Source: Capitella teleta
Taxonomy: Eukaryota > Annelida > Polychaeta > Capitellidae
Direction of reading: 5' to 3'
NCBI GenBank assembly: GCA_000328365.1
Contig: KB302535.1
Coordinates: 160,352 to 224,351 of the forward strand
Length of the DNA: 64,000 nt
The notes under the pieces are model-generated. The model searched no databases. It was not told the origin of the DNA and was given only the letters and a program-made list of their open reading frames with translations. How positions within the stretch are numbered: position 1 is the stretch's first letter; each line of letters starts with the position of its first letter. Position numbers and translations under genes: made by a program. This document shows positions 52,701 to 62,827 of this stretch, in pieces.

Positions 52701-55700
52701 TGGTTTTACGACTCTAGTGCAGAAGAATGCCGAGAATTTGTTTATGGTGGTTGTCGTGGCAACGATAATCGTTTCCCATCAAAGGAAGGTTGTGAACAAC
52801 GATGCAAAATGAACCCGGCAGAAAGTGAGCTAGCTGTAAATTAGTAATCAACATTTTCAATGGTATCTCACTTTATAGTATGCAGCCTGCCAAGCGATCA
52901 AGGACCATGTGACGCCGACTTCACCATGTGGTACTTTGACAGCGATTCCAGCCAATGCCAGCAGTTTGTGTATGGTGGTTGTCATGGTAATGCCAATCGC
53001 TTCAAGAGTCACCTTGAATGTGAAAGCATGTGCAAACCACCCGTGTCTAAATCCGTCGGTTAGTATCCAGCTTGTTTAGCTTGATTAAGCCAATGTCATA
53101 TCACACATTACAGATGTTTGTACGCTACCTGCTGATGCTGGACCTTGCCAAGCATACTTTGAGAGATGGTATTATGATCGCGAAGACGGCTACTGTAAGA
53201 CTTTTGTCTTTGGAGGTTGTGAAGGCAATGAAAATAGATTTGATTCTGAACTTGAATGCCGACAATCCTGCAATGCAAAACCTCCCATTGGTAATTTTGT
53301 CTTCATATCACCAGCTTTTGTTAACTTGGCTTATGTTCCAGATGTGTGCACTATGCCAGCTGAAGCAGGTCCATGTTACGCTTCCATATCTCGTTTCTTC
53401 TTCGATTCAAGGAATGGTCGATGCGAAGAGTTTGTTTATGGCGGATGTGAAGGAAACGCCAACAACTTTGGAACTCTGGAGGAGTGTGAAAAGCGTTGCC
53501 ATCGTCTTGGTCACTCCACTGAAACGCCTCTCATCTCAGGAGATCGTGGTATGATGAATGATTTCATTCTTGAATGTATCACAACAGATTTATTTCAGCT
53601 CACTGTGGCTTGCCTCAGGATGCGGGGCCTTGCTTGCAAGCGCTTGATCGCTACTTCTACGATTCACGCTACTCCATATGTCGCAAATTCCAGTATGGAG
53701 GATGCAGGGGCAACAGAAATCGTTTCATGACTTTCGAAGCCTGCATGGAGTCCTGTCATGAAGAATCAAGCGTTGCCACGACACCGGTTTCCCCAGAAAC
53801 AGCTACAGGAACCTCCGGTAAGTTTCTGCCCTTATCTCATTGCATGGCAATTTGAAATCCGCATGAAAGTTCTGCATGCCAATAGTAGATGTGTGCATGT
53901 TGATTCCCGGCAGAATTCTGCATTCTGCCTTACAACCCTGGCCCGTGTAAGGCATACCGACGCATGTGGTATTTTTCCTACCGCCAGCAAAAGTGTCTAC
54001 CCTTTCGGTATGGTGGGTGCTCGGGAAACCAGAACAGGTTTTCGCACGAAGAAGACTGTCAGCGCATGTGTTTACAGCAGGGTAGGTCAGCGACCACTGG
54101 CTTATTGCTTGTCATCCTTGGAACGCTGCCAAAATTTACTCTCTGCTTTGTACATAATCCATTTCATCATTGACGAAATGCTACGTTATTTTACCCTTTA
54201 TACTATTTTGTTTCGACCTCATAATTTCGCCTGCCCTCGCCATTTGCTGTGCTACACTTTTATATAGTAGTGTTCTATTTTCTAACCTAAATATAAATAC
54301 ACACTGTTAACTTTTATTTTACATGTATAATTAGTATATATAGCTTATTGTTCCATATACAGAGTGGACTAAAAGTAGTCTATCTACTCCATGTTAAAAA
54401 CAAAATTCTAAAATTTGCTAAAATGTATCAATTATAAAAAAAAAAACTACCTGGTATTAATTGACTATGTTATTCTGTGCCCATTTATGCAAAGAAATGA
54501 AAGAAAAGGTATATTTTGAATTAGGGAGGAACATTTAAGTGCGAGAGCTGAGTGATCGTGAGTAGAGCTAAATCTTGTAAGCCCCTGAACCAGTATTAAT
54601 TAATGTCATCTCTTGTATGACGCTTCAATACAAACTCTCTGCTTTGTTTAGATTTTAGGAGATAAACATTAGTGCTACTGTCACAACTTTAGCACTCTTA
54701 AACAAAACAAAAGTACCAGAGCGTTGCCTTCATTATGCGTTCAATGAAGCTTATTCATAGTCCTGGGCCCTGTTTGCCGCCAAAAGTGGAAATATCGCGG
54801 AATGGTGAGTGCACTCTATTAATTGAGATTAATCGGCATAAATGTTGATGGAATTAGAATAGAAATGATAGGAATAGCAGCATGACATGCTGGCATCATA
54901 CCAAGTAATTGTTTCTCTTATCTCTGTGTAATTTTTACACTACGATCTGTTGTGTAACACTTCCTCAGAAATGCGTAGCATCATTGAAAAGCATTGAGAT
55001 CATAACATGGAGTAGATAGACTACTTTTGGCCCACTCTGTATACTTTATCTTACCTCCTCTCACGATGATTTAAATGCCTTCACAGATGCGTGTGCTCTG
55101 CCCCACGAAGCCGGAGAGTGCAATGGGTATTACCCAATGTGGTATTACGATGAGACGGTGGATGAATGTCTGGAGTTCACTTACGGAGGGTGCGGCGGGA
55201 ATAAGAACCGTTTTGAATCCAAAGAATCCTGCAGCTCCCAGTGCCGCAAACGACGAGTCAAAGTCACAGGCCTTGGTAAGATCCGACAGCTTCTTCTGCA
55301 GTTTTTCAACTCTTCTTCCAGATGTATGTTCTCTCCCAAGCGAAGCAGGTCCATGTTTAGCTTCGTTCATCAAATGGCACTTTGATCAGGAGGATGGCAA
55401 GTGTAAGAAGTTTGTCTTTGGCGGTTGCCAAGGAAATGAGAATAACTTTGACACCGAAGAAGCTTGTCAAGAGCACTGTCCCCTCAAGGATATCTGTCAG
55501 CTACTGCCTGAAGTCGGCCCGTGTTATGCATCCAAACCACGATTCTATTTCGACACGGCTTCAGGAGAGTGCCAAGCCTTTTTGTATGGTGGTTGCCAGG
55601 GTAATGCTAACCGTTTTGTAAATCGTGAGAATTGCATGAGTATCTGTCAACCGACCGTCGCCACTCCTAAAACACGTAAAAGCGTCGGTGAGTAGGCTAC

Positions 55701-58700
55701 TTACACAACCTATACTCACATGCTAATAAAAATGGGAATTTCCCCAGACGTGTGTTCTCAGTCTAAGGACTCTGGACCATGCTTTGCGTATATCCCCTCG
55801 TGGTACTATGAACCAATGACCGGAGGGTGCCGACAGTTTGTCTACGGTGGTTGCCAAGGTAACGACAATCGTTTCTCAACCCACGACGAGTGTGAAGAGA
55901 CGTGTAGCGAATACATCCACGTTACAATGCCATCAACCACTACAGCAATCTCAGGTATAGAACACCGTCCAACTGTTGATTAGTTAACGGCTACTATCAT
56001 TCTTTCTTAGATATTTGTCAGATGCGCAAGGACCCTGGACCCTGCAGTGGATACAATCCTGTTTGGTATTTTGAGCCTGTGACCCGTACCTGTAGACGAT
56101 TCTTGTATGGCGGTTGCGATGGCAACGGTAATCGATTTGAAAGCCTGGATGATTGCCAAGCAGCGTGCTTGTACCAGACGACAACATTCAGTACAAAATT
56201 ATCCACCCAGTCAATGACGACCACCCTGCCGACAACTACCATTAGAGATGTTGGTACGTAGAACTCTCACACTTTGCATTCTGGTGGTTGGGATTTCTGC
56301 TATGGTTTCTATGTAACTTTGAGCAATGGCCATTGGTAATTACCGTTGCTATGACTCCATATCTAATGGGGAGCTGTGTGCTGACTGGATTCTGATGTGA
56401 TTTTATGATATCCATATCGGACTATGTCGTTTGTTTTACTACGGAGGTTGCGGGGGAACTGACAACCGATTCCGCAGCAAAGCATAATGCATGTCTTCCT
56501 GCCGACCAATCCATACTATGCACACCTTTTCTTACTTTAGTTTTGCATACCAACTGTATGTATTCGTGTAAGTGTGAGCAGTAGATTTCACTATTTGAAT
56601 TTGAATTCCACGCAGACATCAATGCGATCTGCACCCTGCCGCTCAGCGAGGGTTTGTGCCAAGATGGACACTACCCGAGTAACAGCATCAACCAACACGA
56701 CAACCTGGAAACGCGCTTCTACTTCGATCACATCGACGGCACATGCCGGGCATTCGTTTTCAAAGGCTGCAGTGGAAACGCTAACAATTTCAGAACTGAG
56801 CTAGACTGCGCCAACTTCTGCCTGCGCGTTGAAGAAGGCAGTGGAGACGTTGACTCTTCTCTTGGTTAGTGCCTGCATGTTATGCATGGCTGCTGTGTCC
56901 GTTGTCAAATACTGAAGCTTCAATGTACCCTGTATGTCCTGAGGTGTATTATAATATAACCTACTTCTCACAGAAGCCTGTCGGACTCTCCCTACTAGAG
57001 GTCCTTGCCAAGCTTCCCACCTTCGTTGGTATTACGATAATGAAACCAATTCTTGCCGTGATTTTATATACGGTGGATGCCATGGTTCGCCCAATAACTT
57101 CAGGTCTTTGAACCTCTGCGAAGACAAATGCAAAGTGCACAATGTTTTGGAAGGTGATTTGAGTGACTTGAGTGACTTCAGTTTTCGGTTGATTTCTTCT
57201 GGTGGAGTTATAATCTTTGAGGTTCTTTCGCGATTGCATGGCCATCATTTTTGTTTCTTTTAATATTTGCTTCCAGAAGACTTTTTCTTCCAAAATTGGA
57301 TTATGCGTTGAGGTTTATTGCATGATATAATTCTATGTTCTTTGGTTTGTGTGCTTTTCCTGTATTGTTTTTTTTTTTCCTATGCATGGTTTTATCTCTT
57401 TCCTATAGTGAACAGAGAACACTTTTCTTGTTACCTCTCAATCTAATCTCATAATTGATAGTACACAAAATGAGTCTGTTGGTAAATCGTGGCTGCGCTT
57501 ATTTTCTAGAGTCGACCGATGTCTGTCTGCTATCGAAGCAGGAAGGCCTATGCCAAGCCAGCTTCATCCGATGGTACTTTGACAAAAATCACGGCCGCTG
57601 CCTACAGTTCCAATACGGCGGTTGCCAAGGAAATCAGAACAACTTTGAAACTGAAATCGAATGTGAGGCTAGATGCGAGGTTCATATGAATGAACGCAGT
57701 GACAGCCACGGACGGCAAAGTGAGTATAGTTATTAAAGGTAATTTCCAACAGAATATTCCATTCCATCTTGAACAGGTTCTTGTCAGCTACCAATGGTGC
57801 AAGGACCATGTTATGCCGACTTCCTTCGCTACTATTACGATCGGACCACGGACGAATGCCGACCTTTCACCTACGGTGGTTGTCAAGGCAACGACAATAA
57901 CTTCATTTCACAGGAGGAATGTTTTGGTACCTGTGGTAACACCAAAGAGTACCGTGTATACAAACCCGGTGATTGCTATGAACCAATGGATATCGGACCA
58001 TGCGACAACGCTGAGCCTCGTTGGTATTTCGATGCCACGCGAGGAGATTGCGTCGCCTTCTACTACGGAGGCTGTGAAGGAAACGGGAACAATTTCCGTA
58101 GCTATGACGACTGCCTTGCCCTCTGCTCTAGTGGTATACACCTTGCAGTGGATTTTTAAGGCCCATACAATACAATTCAAATATATATTCCAGTTTCTGA
58201 GACTTGTGGAGTTCTCCAGTGCGATTTAGACTGCCCGTATGGTTTCTCGCGTAGAATTGATGGCTGCTTGGAGTGTAAATGTCTTGATCCTTGTGAGGTG
58301 AGGTCAAATTAACACCTGGAATCAAATCACCTTCGCAACCCTCATTCTCACAGGGGCATGTTTGCGACGATGGCGCCAAATGTGAGGTGAAAGTTCACAA
58401 CTGTATCCGTGAGCCCTGCCCTCAACCAGAAGCTATTTGTAGCTATCGTAAGTGAAGTGTATTGTGATAGCAGATATATACCTTCTGATTATGTGTCGCA
58501 GCTCCCAAGGACGGTGAGTGTCCCGTTGTGCTGAAGGACACAATGGGAAGTTGCGTGGATGAGTGCCAGGAAGACCATGAATGCTCTGCTGAATCCAAGT
58601 GCTGCTTCAATGGTTGCGGAAAGAGCTGCTTGTCCCCTAAATATCCAGGTAGGTACATAGGTTAAACTGACTATAGCACTCACTGTTCATCAATGCCGCT

Positions 58701-61216
58701 TACTACAACTTACTCAGCTGAATTACTAATTACACGTGCATGAAATCTATATTTCATACACTGTAACTTTGTTTTTACTAATTCAGCTGTCATAAAAGTG
58801 TTGTAAACAGCAATCATGAAAGATAAGGCACTTTTTACCATGTACGTTGCATGCATACATGGGTTAATAATAATTAATAGCTATCAAAGTATAGCAAGTT
58901 GAAAGTTAAAGTAAGTCTATGTATTGATAACTTTTCTTATTTTTCCTTGCTTTCCTCCTCAAATTTTGGTTTCTTTGGTTTGATTTCTTTGGTTTTCCAC
59001 TGACCTTGCATGACCTTGATCACGTGACATTTAGGCTGCCAGAATACTGTGTTTGGATGCTGTTTAGACCGAAAAACCCCCGCCTTGGGATGGAATTTCT
59101 ATGGGTGTCAAGGTAACTGTTGATGATCATTGTACAGAATTGAAAAATGAACTTGTAAATATTTCTATTTTGTGGTGCATCATGAACCATTACTTTTCAG
59201 ACGATTTTTATTTTTATTTTTTTGCTTTTATCGACTGATCCAATTCTTTTGCATGATATCATAATATCTATGTACCCTGCTTTGCATGTCAAAAAGTTAT
59301 AAGTTTAGTCTACAATGATTATTACAATCATCACAAAACACAATTTGCATAATAATTGTGAGTTAAAAAAACCTTTTTCTTCTTTCTGATTTCTTCTACT
59401 CTACTCAATTTGTGAGTTTCCAAAAATAAGTGTGATTTTTATTTTACAGAGGAGCCACCGGTCATTGCTGACCACCCAACTGAGCTAGAGGCAGTGGAGG
59501 GTGATACTGTCATCATCCCTTGCTCAGCCTCTGGTAGTCCCACCCCTGTGATCTCATGGTACAGAGCAAGGTAACTTTGACTCACCCTGTATTAGAGCAT
59601 AATTCATTGAGGTCACTGGTTTACTTCTTTGCTTCTCCTCAGAACCCCAGTTACAGACTTCAATGAGAATGGTCGCTTATCGCAGCTTGAATCAGGGGCT
59701 CTGGAAATCACTGCTGTCAACTCAGACGATGCCATGACTTACAGTTGTCGTGCTTACAATGGTATTGGAGCGGCCACTCGAACATATGCTCTCACCATCA
59801 AAGGTATGGCTACACCATGTCTCATATATATTGCATGAATTTCTTTTGACTCAAAATGAATGTGCATGATTTTTCACAGATTACCATATGGCTAAAAGTG
59901 AGTACAGGTCTATTGAGCATTTAACTAGAGTTAACGCTGGTCTCTATGGCTATTCTGCACTGAAATTTACTACTTTCAATCACAAGTTTATAAGATTGAT
60001 GCTTTTCAATTATAATTCACTCAATAATTGTAAATTAGACAGCACATAATCTACATGGTACTAACAAATCTCAAACCTTGGTTTGACAACAATTTTCCAA
60101 GAATTCGTAACCAAGGTAACAGCCAATTGGAATCACTTGATTTGCTTCTAACCTGAGGTTCATATGAAATATCCCCCTTCGTTATTACTTTGCAGTGCCG
60201 GTGGAATTCCTCAACACACCAAACGAATTGCAGGCCAAAGAAGGAGAGAGGGTAGAATTAGAGTGTGTGGCTTCCGGCTATCCGCTTCCAGCCATCCGCT
60301 GGCAAAGGAACGGTCAGCTTGTGGTCATCAGTGGACGTGTCTCTCAGAATGAAGAGTCTTCACTGGTCATCAATGATGCAAACGTTGGAGATTCAGGTGT
60401 CTACACTTGTGAAGCAAACAATGGAGTGGGCGCAGCTAGAACGAGGGACATTCGAGTTGAGGTTCTAGGTATGTGTTCTAGTACTTGTAACTACAGTATC
60501 TAGCAGTCTTCATAATTCTCTTTCTGTAAATTGCTTTAAGATTCAAAATTTTCCTTTATCATGTCTCTGGGAGATAATAATTCTAAACCATGTACAGGAA
60601 CATTGAGCGTTGTTGTTGAAGCCACCAATGACTCATACAGCATTGGGTCAGATGCTCTGTTGAAGTGCTTCGTGCACGGTGACCAGTGGTCAAATGTTGA
60701 CGTGCACTGGTTGAAGGACGGTCTAGGACTGCCCTATGATGACCGCTATATCGAGGATGAAGGGCGAGGGGAGCTTCTAATTGAAGATGTAGTTGCCACT
60801 GATGCAGGCAATTTCTCCTGCGTGGCCACCAGAGAGGCTGACAGAGCTACAGCTTCAGTTCGAATCCAAGTACAGGGTGAGTCAAAAATAAATTAATAAT
60901 TTTCAGAAAAATTAAACAAAAGAAAAAAACGAAGTGGATAAAGGCTGTGCGTCGAACGTCTTAATGATAACGCCATGAAAGTCTCATAAAACTTAACGCC
61001 TTAATAATTACATGTAGTTATTATGATATATTTAGTTGGAATGATTAAATTATAAATGCATTTTATATGTTACTAGGTAAGCAGTTGCCAGTTAACTGCT
61101 TGGACAAACCATGGTATGCCAATTGCAACCTGATCGTGGAAGCGCGCATGTGCAGACACGTCTACTTCAGCGATTTCTGCTGCCAATCTTGCCATGAAGC
61201 TGGCCTACTGCCGTAA
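40753..61216 (+). CDS. PAPLN: Papilin, about 2827-residue extracellular matrix protein (43 exons)
   Basis: Papilins are secreted basement-membrane proteoglycans related to ADAMTS-like proteins. The first exon (40753-40821) encodes a signal peptide, [20 protein letters not shown]. The order is: TSP1-1 (40982-41076); ADAMTS-type Cys-rich and spacer regions (42203-42257, 42757-42856, 45368-45498, 46471-46594, 46901-46981, 47037-47200, 47264-47405); six more TSP1 repeats (to 50316, residues about 307-650); 17 GCCPDG-type repeats (657-1201); 18 Kunitz domains (1202-2362); an antistasin-like segment (about 2365-2397); a WAP domain (2430-2476); one more GCC-type repeat (to 2503); three Ig domains (2504-2781); and a PLAC domain ending in LLP. 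All 43 exons join in frame with GT-AG borders. The Drosophila protein is of similar length and human papilin less than half as long. A poly(A) signal is at 61504-61509. Confidence 0.94.
42857..45367 (+). other. Papilin intron 4, 2.5 kb
   Basis: The largest papilin intron. It contains a tiny hAT-like MITE at 44682-44745. No exon or gene is recognised in the rest. Confidence 0.6.
44682..44745. mobile_element. 64-bp hAT-like MITE with perfect 8-bp target duplication
   Basis: Ends TAGGGATGC and GCATCCCTA are inverted repeats. The 8-bp direct repeat GTACAAAC flanks it on both sides (44674-44681 and 44746-44753). Interior motifs CCGGATAATTCGATATCGG and CGGATGTCCG are further small inverted repeats. 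An 8-bp duplication with a TAGGG terminus is typical of hAT elements. Confidence 0.85.
45499..46470 (+). other. Papilin intron 5, no additional feature
   Basis: About 1 kb of non-coding sequence with GC-rich patches near 45800-45900 (GGGTCTTACGCATTTCCCGC). No gene or terminal-repeat element is identified. Confidence 0.4.
47406..49040 (+). other. Papilin intron 9, no additional feature
   Basis: 1.6 kb of non-coding sequence between two exons of the second TSP1 repeat (exons ending 47405 and starting 49041). No recognisable element is seen. Confidence 0.4.
50369..52121 (+). other. Papilin block of 17 GCCPDG-type cysteine repeats (exons 16-18)
   Basis: Repeats of about 27-38 residues follow the pattern C-x5-7-GCCPDG-x2-x-A-x-GP-x-x-GC. 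Two lie in exon 16 (50369-50583), three in exon 17 (50635-50863) and twelve in exon 18 (50922-52121). Several units alternate between GPNYEGC and RDAEKxTC forms (51300-51730), which points to duplication of two-unit blocks. Similar motifs occur in papilins between the TSP1 and Kunitz regions. Each unit has four cysteines and probably two disulfides. Confidence 0.85.
54360..55039. mobile_element. 680-bp TA-flanked MITE in a papilin intron
   Basis: Inverted terminal repeats of 37 bp with only two mismatches start CAGAGTGGACTAAAAGTAGT on the left and CAGAGTGGGCCAAAAGTAGT on the right (reverse complement). TA flanks both ends (54358-54359 and 55040-55041). The interior is non-coding. This fits a Tc1/mariner-group non-autonomous element. 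The high repeat identity suggests a fairly recent insertion. Confidence 0.88.
56347..56502 (+). pseudogene. Dead Kunitz exon inside a papilin intron
   Basis: In the intron between exons 56011-56253 and 56616-56864, one frame reads [20 protein letters not shown] and then CMSSC, preceded by NGELCADWI. All six Kunitz cysteines are present with near-canonical spacing. Two in-frame stops interrupt it, and no good acceptor lies just upstream. It is best explained as a former papilin Kunitz exon that has lost function and is now skipped. Confidence 0.82.
58194..59112 (+). other. Papilin antistasin-like, WAP and extra GCC repeat segment (exons 35-38)
   Basis: Exons 58194-58297 and 58354-58447 encode [21 protein letters not shown]-x-EC-KC, an antistasin-like pattern, followed by [12 protein letters not shown]. 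Exon 58502-58648 encodes a WAP four-disulfide core ([32 protein letters not shown]). Exon 59035-59112 ([20 protein letters not shown]) is one more repeat of the type found before the Kunitz block, isolated from the other 17. Confidence 0.75.
59450..61216 (+). other. Papilin three Ig domains and PLAC domain (exons 39-43)
   Basis: Ig1 is split over 59450-59570 and 59643-59803 ([20 protein letters not shown]). Ig2 is 60196-60468 ([29 protein letters not shown]). Ig3 is 60598-60876 ([22 protein letters not shown]). The final exon 61077-61216 is the six-cysteine PLAC domain ([29 protein letters not shown]). Confidence 0.9.
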
Positions 61217-61509
61217 TTGGACCTCATGAATATTTAAATCAAGTTCCCATCTCATCTTGTGTATTTTTGTATTTTTCATTTCTTACGTAATGCAAGACTC
61301 AACAACCATAGGAAAATGCTCCACATACCGTTGTAATGTATGGTCACTTCTTGTGTTATTTTATTCTATTATATACTATGGTTCCCATCTCAGGGTTGAT
61401 TGACCCGTGCGTGTAGTTAGTTATCAGGAATTATCACATTTTTGTACTCAACTTGTGTATTCTTGTTGTATTTTTTTATTGACAGACATTGGATAAATGA
61501 ATGAATAAA

Positions 61510-62427
61510 TACATGTATTATGCACTTGGTTGCTGTTTGTGTGGTAGTTATTTATTCTGATGGGCCTCCGTGTCAAGAGGGTGTTTCCCGAAGCCCTCCG
61601 ACGTACTCTCCCCGATCGGAATTACAGGATTACAACCAATGGGTGCATTCTAAGCAACTCAATGTAAAAGCATTATTACTTTTAATGAACACTATAAAGA
61701 TCGATTTTTTGGCTCCTCCCGGATCACTTGGGCGATACTAGACCTCGGAGCAGATTGTAATTAGCCAAAATCGGTTGGCTGCCGTAAAAATGACCGGCTG
61801 GCTGCTTAAGCCGCTCCACCAATCAGAGACCGGCGGCTAGCAGCGGCTTGAAGTGGTTTGGCAATGGTTGCTATCCTATACGTATAATGATGCCATTAGT
61901 TAACGGGCCAAGAGTCAGAACACTCGTCGTTAGGCGCACCAGGATTTCATCTGCAGGTGATAGAACCAGATACGGGCATAATCTATGAGCTATGAATACA
62001 AAACGATTGAAAATATATAGTAATTAAAAGAGTGAGTACTTCAATGGACACCCGAATGACCTGATTACGCTGCACACATATGATAGTATAGGCGTGAGCA
62101 GGCCATTGAATGACTCTTTCGGCGATTCGTTCATCAATTCCCTTCATTCTACATGTAGGCTTACCCTCCCTCTCAGCAATAAAAGTACTTCTAGTTCATA
62201 AGAAAGCCTCTTCTTACGCACTAACAGAAACGCACGTGCTAACCATCCAGCTAGATGCTGATCCTGTAACTTATCCTGTAAGTTGTAAGTGAGCTAAGCG
62301 CATCTGCAGATTCTCTGTGATCGCGCCATGACTTCATAACGCATTTCTTTGACAGAAATCTGAATGAATCACAATTGATAAAAATGCGTTATGATTTCTG
62401 ATATTTCATCGACTACTACCTGTGTAC
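61510..62427. other. Intergenic between papilin and POLA2
   Basis: Moderately GC-rich patches near 61600-61900 and a short inverted pair (ATAACGCATTTC at 62337 and AAATGCGTTAT at 62382). No gene is recognised. Confidence 0.4.
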
Positions 62428-62579
62428 TGTAGAACAGGAAATTAGATGCTCGCGAAATCTTTCTGGGTGATCTTATACAATACGATGGTACACCCTACCG
62501 CGATTAATTGGTGCCGCGAATAAAGGCCCCAGCCATAAAACAGTGAAAATTGCAGTCCGCGGAAATTTCCTGTTCTACA
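62428..62579. mobile_element. 152-bp MITE candidate
   Basis: Ends TGTAGAACAGGAAATT and AATTTCCTGTTCTACA are perfect 16-bp inverted repeats. The interior is GC-richer with a CCGCGATTAATTGG / GCCGCGAATAAAGG motif pair. No clear target duplication was found, so the family stays open. Confidence 0.7.
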
Positions 62580-62827
62580 TTCAACAAATATACCTGATAA
62601 AATAATTTCTTCAAAATGAAAGATTTCAATTATTTTAAACCAAATATAATTCACGCAATCAATTCATCACTTTCGATATATTTTTTAGTTCGGATTCTTT
62701 TAACTTGTTCACTTGATGAATTCACTGTGTCCAGACACCAAGGTTGCTGGGAGCTCAACATTAATAGATAAAACATAAGATATAACTTGAGATAATTTTA
62801 TTATTCATCAGATTCAAATTTAAATAT

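Larger units (their letters stand above)
52183..58133 (+). other. Papilin block of 18 Kunitz domains (exons 19-34)
   Basis: All domains keep the six-cysteine spacing with FYGGC-type cores. Fourteen exons each hold one domain and begin and end in phase 1; four of them are exactly 177 nt, and a fifth (53114-53290) also. Exons 55322-55687 and 57777-58133 hold two domains each. P1 residues (after the second cysteine) in order are S, K, R, D, Q, Y, L, K, N, L, Y, F, S, Q, Q, Q, Y and D, so only domains 2, 3 and 8 have the basic residue of trypsin inhibitors. Domain 14 carries an extra loop ([14 protein letters not shown]) between cysteines 2 and 3. Thr/Ser-rich linkers follow domains 7, 12 and 13. 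Confidence 0.9.
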
